Part shown: positions 35,824-44,598 of the stretch, one piece after another | Layout of the letters: every line of letters starts with the position of its first letter | Position numbering within the stretch: the first letter of the stretch is position 1 | Assembly: GCF_002127585.1 (NCBI RefSeq) | Contig: NZ_NEGZ01000039.1 | Coordinates: 1-53,498 of the forward strand | Reading direction: 5' to 3' | Length of the DNA: 53,498 bases | From: Janthinobacterium sp. GW458P | GTDB lineage: Bacteria; Pseudomonadota; Gammaproteobacteria; Burkholderiales; Burkholderiaceae_D | Program-made: the position numbers and the translations under genes | Notes under the pieces: generated by a model | Told to the model about the DNA's origin: nothing | What the model saw: only the letters and a program-made list of their open reading frames with translations | Databases searched by the model: none

Positions 35824-35856
35824 GCCGGAACAGCCAACGCTGTTCCGGCTTTTTTA
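35824..35856 (+). terminator. Rho-independent terminator of the TonB-dependent receptor
   Basis: GCCGGAACAGC (35824-35834) and GCTGTTCCGGC (35839-35849) form a perfect 11-bp stem with a CAAC loop and a T run behind. It separates the receptor from the M14 peptidase, which has its own TATAAT at 35889-35894. Confidence 0.92.
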
Positions 35857-35927
35857 TTTTCCGCTGCGTTTTTAGCCGACCGCCCCTCTATAATTGCCCG
35901 CTTGTCCACTCTCGATGGAGTTTGCCC

Positions 35928-37703
35928 ATGCCACGTCACGCCCTGTTGTCCGCCGCCCTGTTCACCGTCTTTGCCGCCAGCGCGCATGCCGCGCCCGCCC
36001 TGACGACGGTGGCCGAGCGCTCCGCTTTCCTGCAGACGGGCCGCTATGCGGAAGTGGAAGCCCTGTGCCGCCAGTTTCAGTCGCGCTATCCGAAGCAGGT
36101 GCGCTGCGTGGAGTTCGGCCGCACGCCGGAAAACCGCCCCATGCTGGCGCTGGCTGTCTCCAATACGGGCGCCCTGACGCCGGCCGAGGCGGCGCGGCGC
36201 AAGCTGCCCGTGCTGCTGGTGCAGGGCGGCATCCATGCGGGCGAGATCGATGGCAAGGATGCGGGCTTCCTGGCGCTGCGCGAAGTATTGGAGGGCAAGG
36301 CGGCGCCCGGCGCGCTCGACAAGCAGGTCTTGCTGTTCGTCCCCGTCTTCAATGTCGATGGCCATGAGCGCTTTGGCCAGTGGAACCGCCCGAACCAGCG
36401 CGGCCCCGTGGAAATGGGCTGGCGCAGCACGGCGCAAAACTACAATCTGAACCGCGACTATGTGAAGGCCGATTCCCCCGAAATGCAGCACATGCTGGCG
36501 CTGGTCAACGCCTGGGATCCGCTGGCTTATGTCGACCTGCACGTCACCGATGGCGCGCAGTTCGAACCCGATATCTCGATTCAGGTCGAACCCGTGCATG
36601 CGGGCGACGCAGCCCTGCGCGTGGCCGGCACGGCTTTGCGCGATAATGTCCTGACCGACCTGGCCAGGCAGGGCTCGGACCCGAAGCCGTTCTATATTTC
36701 GTTTGCCGAGAACGACAATCCGCAATCGGGCTTTGTCGATTCGACGCCGAATCCGCGCTTCTCGCATGGCTATTTCCTGCTGCGCAACCGCTTCGGCATG
36801 CTGGTGGAAACCCATTCGTGGAAGGATTATCCGACCCGCGTGCGCATCACGCGCAACACCATCGTCTCGCTGTTGTCGCAAATGGCGCAGCATGGCGCGC
36901 AGTGGCGGCAAACGGCGCTCGAGGCGGACGCGCGCGCCGCGCAGCTGGCCGGCGCCACCTTGCCGCTTACCTATAAAACGACGGACAAGAGCCGCATGAT
37001 CGCGTTTCGCGGCTACGCCTATACGCGCACGCCATCCGAGGTGTCGGGCGCGCTGATGACGCGCTACGACGAAACCACGCCGCAGATCTGGAACGTGCCG
37101 CTGCGCGACGAGATCGTGCCCGACCTGCAGCTGGCCGCGCCGAAGGCCGGCTACCTGGTGCCCGCCGCGCAGGCGCCGATGGTGGCGGCCAAGCTGCGCC
37201 AGCATGGCGTGTCGTACCAGGTGCTGGCCACCGCGCCCGGCAAGCTGCCGGTCGAAGCCTTCCGCGCCACGCAGGTGAAATTCGGCGCGCAGTCGTTCGA
37301 GGGCCGCCAGACGGCGGCCGTGCAGGGCGAGTGGCAGCAAGAGGAGCGTCCGGTCGATGCAGGTGCGTTGTACGTGCCCGTCAACCAGGCCAAGGCGCGC
37401 CTGGTCGTCGCGATGCTGGAGCCGCGCGCGCCCGATTCCCTGCTGGCCTGGGGCAGTTTCAATACGGCCTTCGAGCGCAAGGAATACATGGAAGAATACG
37501 TGGCCGAAGATGTGGCCCGTGCGCAGCTGGCGGCCGATCCGGCGCTGGCGGCGCAGTTCCACCAGAAGCTGGCCGACGATCCCGCGTTTGCCAGGAATCC
37601 GGCCGCGCGCCTGGAATTCTTCGCCCGCCGCCACGCCTCGTGGGATGAGCGGCTGAATCTGTACCCGGTGCTGCGCACGGATGTCGCGCCGGCGCTGAAG
37701 TAA
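35928..37703 (+). CDS. Exported M14-family zinc carboxypeptidase
   Basis: A 591-residue secreted peptidase with signal peptide (MPRHALLSAALFTVFAASAHA). The M14 zinc site is HxxE in GGIHAGEIDGKD, with the third ligand His in YVDLHVTDG. RPNQRGP and NLNRDYVKADSPE fit the substrate-binding region, and the catalytic Glu is probably in LVETHSWKDYPTRV. A roughly 250-residue C-terminal extension follows the catalytic domain. The ATG at 35928 has GGAG 7 nt upstream and a TATAAT 34 nt upstream. It likely trims peptides in the periplasm or outside. Confidence 0.9.
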   Translation: MPRHALLSAALFTVFAASAHAAPALTTVAERSAFLQTGRYAEVEALCRQFQSRYPKQVRCVEFGRTPENRPMLALAVSNTGALTPAEAARRKLPVLLVQGGIHAGEIDGKDAGFLALREVLEGKAAPGALDKQVLLFVPVFNVDGHERFGQWNRPNQRGPVEMGWRSTAQNYNLNRDYVKADSPEMQHMLALVNAWDPLAYVDLHVTDGAQFEPDISIQVEPVHAGDAALRVAGTALRDNVLTDLARQGSDPKPFYISFAENDNPQSGFVDSTPNPRFSHGYFLLRNRFGMLVETHSWKDYPTRVRITRNTIVSLLSQMAQHGAQWRQTALEADARAAQLAGATLPLTYKTTDKSRMIAFRGYAYTRTPSEVSGALMTRYDETTPQIWNVPLRDEIVPDLQLAAPKAGYLVPAAQAPMVAAKLRQHGVSYQVLATAPGKLPVEAFRATQVKFGAQSFEGRQTAAVQGEWQQEERPVDAGALYVPVNQAKARLVVAMLEPRAPDSLLAWGSFNTAFERKEYMEEYVAEDVARAQLAADPALAAQFHQKLADDPAFARNPAARLEFFARRHASWDERLNLYPVLRTDVAPALK

Positions 37704-37800
37704 GGGACGCCGCGCGCCTTGCTAATTTGCAATGTGCGCGGCGCGGAAAATGGTATTGTGCCTGTTTTCCCGATCAGGGCTTCCAGTGGAGCACCAGCGC

Positions 37801-38964
37801 ATGCCGCAGCAAACACCGAAAAAAATTCTTATCCTGAGCGTTTCGGCCGGCGCCGGCCATATGCGCGCAGCGCAAGCCATCGAGGCATACGCGGCGCGCG
37901 ATGACGGCGCCGGCCCAGCGGCGCTGGCCAGCCATCTCGACGTGATGGATTTTGTCACGCCCGCATTCCGCAAGCTGTACACGGATTTTTATATCAAGCT
38001 GGTCAACAAGGCGCCCGCGCTGTGGGGCTATCTGTACCATGCCACCCACGACGCGCCGCGCGACAGCTCGATGCAGCGGTTGCGCCGCGCCGTCGAGCGC
38101 CTCAACACGCGCGCGCTGATGGCGCAGATCGCCGCCTTCCAGCCCGATGCGATCATCTGCACGCATTTCCTGCCGGCGGAACTGCTGTCGCGCGCGCTGC
38201 GCCAGGGGCAGCTGGCTTGCCCCGTGTGGGTGCAGGTCACCGATTTCGACTTGCACCGCATGTGGGTGCATGAGCAGATGCAGGGCTATTTTGCCGCTAC
38301 CGACGAAGTGGCGTTCCGCATGCGCCACGAAGGCATTCCTGCCGAACGCATCCACGTGACGGGCATCCCCATCATGCCCGCCTTTGCGCAGGCACCCGAC
38401 CGCGCGCAGTGCGCGCAGGCGTTTGGCCTCGACCCGCGGCGCACGACGATCCTGCTGATGGGCGGCGGGGCGGGACTAGGCAGCCTCGATACCATCGCCG
38501 CGCGCCTGCTGGCGCTGGATGGCGACTTCCAGCTGATCGTGCTGGCGGGGAAAAACGCCGCCGCGCTGGCGGCGCTGCAAGCACTGGCCGGCCGCTATCC
38601 GGGCCGCCTGCTGGCACAAGGCTTTACCAGCGAAGTCGAGCGCCTGATGGCGTGCGCCGACCTGGTGATCACCAAGCCGGGCGGGCTGACCACCTCGGAA
38701 TGCCTGGCCCTGGGCTTGCCCATGATCGTCAACTCGCCGATTCCCGGGCAGGAAGAGCGCAACGCCGACTATCTGCTGGAGCAGGGCGTGGCCCTGAAGG
38801 CATTCGATGCCGTCACCCTCGAATACCGCGTGCGCCTGTTGCTCGATCATCCTGAGCAGTTGCAAGCCATGCGCGAAAAAGCCCTGGCGCTGGGCCGTCC
38901 GCGCGCCGCCGCCGACGTGCTGGTGCAGGTATTGGCGCAGAGCGTGGCGCCGGAGCCGGCGTGA
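37801..38964 (+). CDS. MGDG-synthase-like (GT28) glycosyltransferase
   Basis: A 387-residue glycosyltransferase of the monogalactosyldiacylglycerol synthase/processive diacylglycerol glucosyltransferase type. N-terminal motif ILILSVSAGAGHMRAAQAIEAY is the MGDG_synth domain signature, followed by VMDFVTPAF and TDFDLHRMWVHEQM. The C-terminal GT28 nucleotide-sugar domain has LLMGGGAGLGSLD, GFTSEVERLMACADLVITKPGGLTTSECLALGLPMIV and PGQEERNADYLLEQGVA. It probably transfers a sugar from a UDP-sugar to a lipid on the inner face of the membrane. The ATG at 37801 has GGAG 9 nt upstream. Its last bases overlap the next gene (GTGA), and three more genes follow in the same way. Confidence 0.88.
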   Translation: MPQQTPKKILILSVSAGAGHMRAAQAIEAYAARDDGAGPAALASHLDVMDFVTPAFRKLYTDFYIKLVNKAPALWGYLYHATHDAPRDSSMQRLRRAVERLNTRALMAQIAAFQPDAIICTHFLPAELLSRALRQGQLACPVWVQVTDFDLHRMWVHEQMQGYFAATDEVAFRMRHEGIPAERIHVTGIPIMPAFAQAPDRAQCAQAFGLDPRRTTILLMGGGAGLGSLDTIAARLLALDGDFQLIVLAGKNAAALAALQALAGRYPGRLLAQGFTSEVERLMACADLVITKPGGLTTSECLALGLPMIVNSPIPGQEERNADYLLEQGVALKAFDAVTLEYRVRLLLDHPEQLQAMREKALALGRPRAAADVLVQVLAQSVAPEPA

Positions 38965-39443
38965 CGGGCGCCGTGGCCAAACCCTGGCAGATCGCCCTGA
39001 CGCTGGCCTGGGTGGCCCTGCTGGGACTATTCTTCGCGCAGGTGGAAATCCAGATCGAAGGCGCGGCCGGCTGGGCCGCGAACCTGCCCACCTGGCGCAT
39101 CGAAAGCCACCGGCTGCTCGATATCTTCTGGGGCGGGCGGCCGATGACGGGCTACCATGCCTGGGTCTTTCCCTTCATTGCCCTGTTCTTCCATTTCCCC
39201 ATGCTCTTCCTGGCGCAGTGGTCGCTGCGCCTGGAATGCCGCGCCATCGGCTGCATCATGCTGTTCTGGATCATCGAGGACTATCTGTGGTTCGTGCTCA
39301 ATCCCGCCTATGGCGTGGCGCACTTCAATCCGGCCCACATCGCCTGGCACAAGCACTGGCTGTGGTGGGCGCCGACCGACTACTGGGTATCGCTGCTGCT
39401 GGCCGGCGTGCTGCTGTGGTTTTCATACAAGAGGAAGTCATGA
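38961..39443 (+). CDS. Uncharacterised inner-membrane protein, aromatic- and His-rich
   Basis: A 160-residue protein with about four transmembrane helices (IALTLAWVALLGLFFAQV; AWVFPFIALFFHFPMLFLAQW; AIGCIMLFWIIEDYLWFVL; YWVSLLLAGVLLWFSYK). Between helices it has unusual Trp/His-rich stretches, FNPAHIAWHKHWLWWAPTDYW and RIESHRLLDIFWGGRPMTGYH, which look like a conserved membrane-surface site. GTG start at 38961 overlaps the glycosyltransferase stop, and its own stop overlaps the phosphatase start, so it is translationally coupled on both sides. I do not recognise the family. A membrane partner or flippase-like accessory for the glycolipid enzyme is possible, unproven. Confidence 0.75.
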   Translation: MTGAVAKPWQIALTLAWVALLGLFFAQVEIQIEGAAGWAANLPTWRIESHRLLDIFWGGRPMTGYHAWVFPFIALFFHFPMLFLAQWSLRLECRAIGCIMLFWIIEDYLWFVLNPAYGVAHFNPAHIAWHKHWLWWAPTDYWVSLLLAGVLLWFSYKRKS

Positions 39444-40015
39444 CCTTTTCGCCTGTCCTGCTGTTGTTTTTGACCCTGGCGGCCGGTTCCGCCGGCGCGC
39501 AGGCGCGCGTGGCGCCCGAGCGCAACGCCGAGTGGGCGACGCCGTTGCCGCACGTGTCGAACCTGCACCAGGTCACCCCCGTCCTGTTCCGCAGCGCCAA
39601 GCTGGACAGCGCCGACGTGGCCCAGCTGCAGACGCTGGGCGTGAAGACGGTGATCAGCCTGCGTTCCTTCCACTCCGACACGCAGGTGCTCGATGGCAGC
39701 GGCATCCGCGCCGTCCGCATTCCCATCAATACCTGGGCCATCCGCGACAAGCATGTGATCGAGACCATGCGCAGCATCCGCGCCGCCGAACAGCAGGGCC
39801 CCGTGCTGCTGCACTGCCTGCACGGCGCCGACCGCACGGGCCTGATGGCCGCCATGTACCGCATGTTGTACCAGGGCTGGCCGCGCGAGAAGGCGATCGA
39901 CGAGCTGAAAAATGGCGGTTACGGCTATCACGCCGTGTGGAAGAATATCGAAAGCTACCTCAAGCGCGTCGACGTGGCGGCGCTGCGCGCGCAGATCGAA
40001 CAGGAGAAACCATGA
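39440..40015 (+). CDS. Exported dual-specificity (DSP/PTP-fold) phosphatase
   Basis: A 191-residue protein with a signal peptide (MTFSPVLLLFLTLAAGSAGAQA) and a tyrosine/dual-specificity phosphatase fold. The P-loop HCLHGADRTG has Cys126 and Arg132 (C-x5-R). The preceding IRAVRIPINTWAIRDKHV segment fits the general-acid loop region. VLFRSAKLDSADVAQLQTLGVKTVISLRS is typical of the bacterial DSP family that includes inositol-polyphosphate and lipid-phosphate phosphatases. Export to the periplasm, and position within a glycolipid-type operon, suggest a lipid- or sugar-phosphate substrate; this is inference. The ATG overlaps the upstream stop (ATGA). Confidence 0.87.
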   Translation: MTFSPVLLLFLTLAAGSAGAQARVAPERNAEWATPLPHVSNLHQVTPVLFRSAKLDSADVAQLQTLGVKTVISLRSFHSDTQVLDGSGIRAVRIPINTWAIRDKHVIETMRSIRAAEQQGPVLLHCLHGADRTGLMAAMYRMLYQGWPREKAIDELKNGGYGYHAVWKNIESYLKRVDVAALRAQIEQEKP

Positions 40016-40587
40016 AGACCTGGCTGTTCGCACTGGCCGCCGGTTATCCGCTGGCCACCCTGGCGGCCACGCCTGCGCTCGATTTGCGCGATGTCAGCAA
40101 AGCTGGCATGCCCGGCAAGACCTTTGTCGCCACGACCAGCATGCCGGCCAGCGTGGCCACCGTCTGCGCGGCCATCCAGGATTTCGCCGGCTATCCGCAG
40201 TTCATGCCGAATGTCGACAAGATCAAGGTGGCAGCTGCCGGCGGCGGCGCTTCGCTGGTCGATGTCACGCTCAAGCTGCCGATGGGAAAAATCAAGTAAT
40301 ACCGGCTGAGAATGACGCCCAAGGTGCTTGACGCCAGCTGCAGCTTGTCCTGGAAGCTGGTGCCCATGGAGGGACTGAAGGTGGAGGACACCATCGCCGA
40401 CACCAGCGGCTACTGGCAGCTGTGGTCGGATCCGCTCGATGCGGGCGCTGCCGCCGTCAAGTACCAGGTGTACACGGATCCGGGCCCGGTACCGATGGGC
40501 CTGGGCTGGATCGTCGACAGCATGAGCCGTGACAGCATCCCGAAAATGTTCGACGCGCTGCGGGCGCGGGTGGCCGCGCGCAAATAG
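40012..40587 (+). pseudogene. START/SRPBCC-family exported lipid-binding-like protein interrupted by an in-frame TAA
   Basis: The frame starts at ATG 40012 (ATGA overlap with the phosphatase) with a signal peptide (MKTWLFALAAGYPLATLAA). It continues into a START-like domain (AGMPGKTFVATTSMPASVATVCAAIQDFAGYPQFMPNV) and stops at TAA 40297-40299. The same frame then goes on for 96 codons with the rest of the domain (LDASCSLSWKLVPMEGL, YWQLWSDPLDAGAAAVKYQVYTDPG, GLGWIVDSMSRDSIPKMFDALRARV). So one codon splits an otherwise intact gene of about 191 residues. A single base change from a Tyr codon would explain it. Either the gene was recently inactivated, the base call is wrong, or two pieces are made. 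Such domains bind hydrophobic ligands. Confidence 0.82.
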
Positions 40588-40671
40588 CCGGCGCAGCGGG
40601 GCCGCCACTGCACGCCGGCGCGCCACTTCAGGCATGATGTCGTTTCATTCACACATCTGTCCGGAACCCGC

Positions 40672-42498
40672 ATGGAACACCACAGCTTCCTCATCAATAT
40701 ACTGTTTTACCTGGTGGCCGCCATCATCATGGTGCCGCTGGCCAAGCGCCTGGGCATGGGCGCCGTGCTGGGCTACCTGGTGGCCGGCGTCGTCATCGGG
40801 CCGTGGGGCCTGGGTCTGATCAAGAATGTCGAGGTGATCCTCAGCTTTTCCGAATTCGGCGTGGTGCTGCTGCTGTTTTTGATCGGCCTGGAACTGCAGC
40901 CCAGGCGATTGTGGCTGCTGCGCCGTCCCATCTTCGGCTGGGGCGGGGCGCAGGTGGGCGTCGTCAGCGCGGGCTTGTGCGCCGTGGCGATGGCTTTCGG
41001 CGTGGACTGGCGCACGGCGCTGGTCGGTGCGCTGGGGCTGTCGCTGTCGTCAACGGCCATCGTGCTGGCCACCCTGGGCGAACGAAAATTAATGAGCACG
41101 CCGGCCGGTTCCGCCGGCTTTTCCATTTTGCTGTTCCAGGATATCGCCGCCATTCCCATGATCGCGCTGGTGCCGCTGCTCGGTGGCCTGGTCGCGCATG
41201 GCGGCGAACCGGGCTGGCTGCGCGTGGCCAAGCTGGCTGCCGTGCTGGCTGCCCTGGTGATCGGCGGGCGCTTCCTGGTCAACCCCATCCTGCGCTTCAT
41301 CGCCAGGACGGACTTGCGCGAAATCTTCACGGCCTTTGCCCTGCTGCTGGTGATTGCCATCTGCGTGCTGATGGAATCGGTGGGGCTGTCGATGGCGCTG
41401 GGCACCTTCATGGCTGGCGTGCTGCTGGCCGACTCCGAATACCGCCATGAGCTCATTTCCGACCTGGAGCCGTTCAAGGGCTTGCTGCTGGGGCTATTCT
41501 TCATCGCCGTCGGCATGTCCGTCGATTTCGGCGTGCTGCGCGCCCAGCCGCTGCTGATCCTGGCGCTGGTGGCCGGCTTGCTGGCGGTGAAAATCGCCTT
41601 GCTTTACCTGCTGTCGAAATTTTTCGACATTCCCCGCGGCCAGCAGCTGTTCTTTGCGCTGCTGCTGTCGCAGGGCGGCGAGTTCGCCTTCGTCGTCTTC
41701 GCCACGGCCGTGGCCGCGCACGTGTTTTCGCCGCAGACGGGCGCGCTGCTGGTCGTCGTTGTCACCGTGTCGATGGTGGCCACGCCCTTGCTGCTGCTGG
41801 CGCACGACAAATTCGTCGCGCCGCGCCTGCAGGGTGACAAGAAGCGCCGCCCCGACGACCATATCGAGGCGCAGGACAACCCCATCGTCATTGCCGGCTT
41901 CGGCCGCTTCGGCCAGATCATCGGCCGCCTGCTGGCGGCCAACAAGATCGGCGTGACGGTGCTCGACCACGACCCGGACCAGATCGAGCTGCTGCGCAAG
42001 TTCGGCTTCAAGGTGTTTTATGGCGACGCCACCCGCGTGGACCTGCTGGTGGCGGCCGGCATCGAGAAAGCGAAGGCGCTGGTGATCGCCATCGACAATG
42101 TGGACGACAGCCTGGCCCTGGTCGACGCCGTGCGCCTGCGCCTGCCCGAGCTGACGATCCTGGCGCGCGCGCGCAACGTCACGCATTACTATGAACTGAT
42201 GAAGCGGGGCGTGACCCTGATCGAGCGCGAGACGTTTGCCGCGGCGCTGCTGCTGGGCGAGCAGACCTTGCGGCAGGTGGGCTTCAGCGCGGAACGGGCG
42301 CAGCGCGCGGCCGGCATCTTCGGCCGGCATAACCTCAAGACTTTGCTGGAAGTGGCGCCGCACTTCCAGGACCAGCAAAAAGTCATGTCGCTCACGCGCC
42401 AGGCGCGCGAGGAGCTGGAAGACATGTTCGAGAGCGATGCGGCGGCGTTTGCGGCCGAAAACGTTGCAGAATCGGGTGCAGACCCTCGGCACCGCTAA
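40672..42498 (+). CDS. Kef-type glutathione-gated K+/H+ antiporter (CPA2 family)
   Basis: A 608-residue inner-membrane antiporter. About 12 transmembrane helices over residues 1-385 make the CPA2 cation/proton exchanger domain (GYLVAGVVIGPWGLGL, LLFLIGLELQPRRLW, SLSSTAIVLATLGE, LFQDIAAIPMIALVPLL). A cytoplasmic RCK/TrkA-N domain begins near residue 402 (NPIVIAGFGRFGQIIGRLLA), with the dinucleotide-binding GxGxxG and the distal Asp in VLDHDPDQIELL. This is the layout of KefB/KefC, which protect against electrophiles. No KefF/KefG-like quinone reductase subunit is beside it. Confidence 0.92.
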   Translation: MEHHSFLINILFYLVAAIIMVPLAKRLGMGAVLGYLVAGVVIGPWGLGLIKNVEVILSFSEFGVVLLLFLIGLELQPRRLWLLRRPIFGWGGAQVGVVSAGLCAVAMAFGVDWRTALVGALGLSLSSTAIVLATLGERKLMSTPAGSAGFSILLFQDIAAIPMIALVPLLGGLVAHGGEPGWLRVAKLAAVLAALVIGGRFLVNPILRFIARTDLREIFTAFALLLVIAICVLMESVGLSMALGTFMAGVLLADSEYRHELISDLEPFKGLLLGLFFIAVGMSVDFGVLRAQPLLILALVAGLLAVKIALLYLLSKFFDIPRGQQLFFALLLSQGGEFAFVVFATAVAAHVFSPQTGALLVVVVTVSMVATPLLLLAHDKFVAPRLQGDKKRRPDDHIEAQDNPIVIAGFGRFGQIIGRLLAANKIGVTVLDHDPDQIELLRKFGFKVFYGDATRVDLLVAAGIEKAKALVIAIDNVDDSLALVDAVRLRLPELTILARARNVTHYYELMKRGVTLIERETFAAALLLGEQTLRQVGFSAERAQRAAGIFGRHNLKTLLEVAPHFQDQQKVMSLTRQAREELEDMFESDAAAFAAENVAESGADPRHR

Positions 42499-42524
42499 CG
42501 CAGAGGCTTGCGCTAACGTGCGTG

Positions 42525-42537
42525 GGGGGCTGCCCCC
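42525..42537. terminator. Weak GC hairpin between convergent genes
   Basis: GGGGG-CTG-CCCCC lies in the 55-bp gap between the antiporter stop and the M3 peptidase stop. There is no T tract; it could pause transcription from either side. Confidence 0.35.
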
Positions 42538-42553
42538 AGCCTTTGCTTTGGGC

Positions 42554-44431
42554 TTACTTCCCCCGCTTCGCTTCGATTGCCTCGATCTGGTCCATGATGC
42601 CGTTCATGCGCGCCACCAGCGCCTGGTACGGTTTCGGCGAGGCCAGGTCGACGCCGGCCGCCTTCACCAGATCATACGGGTAGGCCGAGCCACCCGCGCC
42701 GAGCATCTTCAGGTAGGCGGCCAGCGCGCCCGGTTCCTTGTCGAGGATGCGCTGCGCGAAATCCTGCGCCGCCGCGATCGAGGTGGCGTACTGGAACACG
42801 TAGAAGCCGTGGTAGAAGTGCGGCACATACGCCCATTCCAGCGCGTAGGCGGGATCGATGCTCATGATGCCCTGCGCTTCGCCATGGTAGCGCTTGAGGA
42901 TGCCGGCGTAGATGGCCGTGATCTCTTCGCCCGTCAACGATTCTCCCTTGTCCACCTTGCCGTGGATGGCTGCCTCGAATTCGGCGAACATGGATTGGCG
43001 GAAGAACGTGCCGCGCAGGTTTTCCAGCGCCGCGCCCAGGTACAGCAGGCGCTCGTCGTCATCCTTTGCCTGTTTCAGGCGCGCGTCAAGCAGCAGCGCC
43101 TCGTTCGTGGTCGAGGCGATTTCCGCGACAAAGATGCTGTACGGCGCATAGATCGACGGTTGCGCCTGGTTGGCCAGCACCGAGTGCATGGCGTGGCCCC
43201 ATTCGTGCGTCAGGGTGCTGACGGCTTCGTAATTGTCCGTGTAATTGAGCAGCACGTAAGGGTGCACGTCGTACGCGTCGCCATTCATGTAGGCGCCGGC
43301 CACCTTGCGCGGGCGTGGATACACATCCATCCAGCGCGCATCCACGGCGGCGGTCAGCGCCTTGACGTAGTCGGAGCCCAGCGGCGCGGCGGAAGCGAGC
43401 ATCATCTGCTTGCCTTCGGCCAGCGGGAAGCTACGCTCGCTTTTCAGCAGCGGCGCATACACGTCGTAATAGGCCAGGTCCTTGACGCCCAGCATGCGCG
43501 CGCGCAGCTTGAAGTAGCGGTGCAAGGTGGGCAGGTTGGCATTGGTTTGCGCAATCAGGGTCTGGTAGACGGCCGGCGGCAAGTTGTCGGCGTCGAGCGC
43601 GGCGCTTTGCGAATCGGCGTAATGGCGCACCTTCGCGTTGGCGGCGTCCGTTTTCAGCTGGCCGTACAGGGTTTCGCCGAACGTGCGTTCGTATTCTTTC
43701 CACTTGCCGAAGAAGGCATCGAACACCCGCTTGCGGTCGGCGCGGTTGTCGTCGCCCCGGTATTTGGTGTAGGCCGCCTGGTCGAGGCGCACCTCCTTGC
43801 CGTCCGATAGTTTGATGGTCGGCCACGGGATTTCCGCATTGGCCAGGGTGCGGTAGACGCTGGCGGCCGACCCTGTCGCCAGGCCGAACTGCGCCACCAG
43901 CTGTTCACCGGCCGCGTCCAACGTATGCGGCGCGCTGCGCAGCATGTTGCTCAGTTGAAAACGGTACAGCTGCAAGCCCTTGTCTTTCGCCAGCATGGCA
44001 TCGATGCGCTTGCTGCCCATGGCGAGGATTTCCGGCTGCAAAAAGGTGGTGGCCTGGCTGAATTCGTTGCCCAGCAGGGCGGCGCGCTGGTTCAGCTGGT
44101 TGCCCTTGCTGTCGCCCGTATCCTGGTCGTAGTACTGCGCCGCATAGGTGGTGAGCGTATTGACGCGCTTGCGCGCATCGGCGTACAGGTCCAGGCAGCT
44201 TTTCAGGCGGGCCGGCGAGGCTTTCAACTGCCCCTTGCAGCCAGCCAGCTGCTGCAGCTGGGCCGACAGCCGTTTCGCGTCGGCGTCGAACGCGGCATCG
44301 TTTTGATACAGCGCCGTCAGATCCCAGCGGTCGGCCTGGCGGTCCGTGGGCGCAGGTGCGGCAGTGGCGGTGGCGAGCCCGAGGGCCAGCAGGGAGAACA
44401 GCAGGGGGCGCTTGAGCGCGGATGGCGTCAT
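42554..44431 (-). CDS. Exported M3-family oligoendopeptidase (PepF-like)
   Basis: A 625-residue zinc metallopeptidase with a signal peptide (LLFSLLALGLATATAAPA), so it acts in the periplasm, unlike classical cytoplasmic PepF. The HExxH zinc motif is HEWGH at residues 409-413 in TLTHEWGHAMHS, with the distal Glu ligand in EIASTTNEALL. The PepF N-terminal region RWDLTALYQNDAAFDADAKRL and the C-terminal FQYATSIAAAQDFAQRI are typical. It likely degrades peptides of 6-20 residues. Confidence 0.92.
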   Translation of the reverse strand: MTPSALKRPLLFSLLALGLATATAAPAPTDRQADRWDLTALYQNDAAFDADAKRLSAQLQQLAGCKGQLKASPARLKSCLDLYADARKRVNTLTTYAAQYYDQDTGDSKGNQLNQRAALLGNEFSQATTFLQPEILAMGSKRIDAMLAKDKGLQLYRFQLSNMLRSAPHTLDAAGEQLVAQFGLATGSAASVYRTLANAEIPWPTIKLSDGKEVRLDQAAYTKYRGDDNRADRKRVFDAFFGKWKEYERTFGETLYGQLKTDAANAKVRHYADSQSAALDADNLPPAVYQTLIAQTNANLPTLHRYFKLRARMLGVKDLAYYDVYAPLLKSERSFPLAEGKQMMLASAAPLGSDYVKALTAAVDARWMDVYPRPRKVAGAYMNGDAYDVHPYVLLNYTDNYEAVSTLTHEWGHAMHSVLANQAQPSIYAPYSIFVAEIASTTNEALLLDARLKQAKDDDERLLYLGAALENLRGTFFRQSMFAEFEAAIHGKVDKGESLTGEEITAIYAGILKRYHGEAQGIMSIDPAYALEWAYVPHFYHGFYVFQYATSIAAAQDFAQRILDKEPGALAAYLKMLGAGGSAYPYDLVKAAGVDLASPKPYQALVARMNGIMDQIEAIEAKRGK

Positions 44432-44560
44432 GGTTCATTCCAGTGAGGTTGTCGGAAGAATGCGTGCTGGCCGCCGGGCAGGAATGCGCGCGTGACACAT
44501 CGCGTACCGGCAGAGCTGACTACGGTACCTCAAATGGACGCAGGGGGAAAGAGGGCGGAT

Positions 44561-44583
44561 GCCGCCACCAGGACGGTGGCGGC
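44561..44583 (-). terminator. Hairpin downstream of ttcA
   Basis: A perfect 9-bp stem GCCGCCACC (44561-44569) with GGTGGCGGC (44575-44583) lies 16 nt past the ttcA stop. The following minus-strand bases are pyrimidine-rich but not a pure T run, so termination may be partial. Confidence 0.5.
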
Positions 44584-44598
44584 GAAACAACATGAGGT

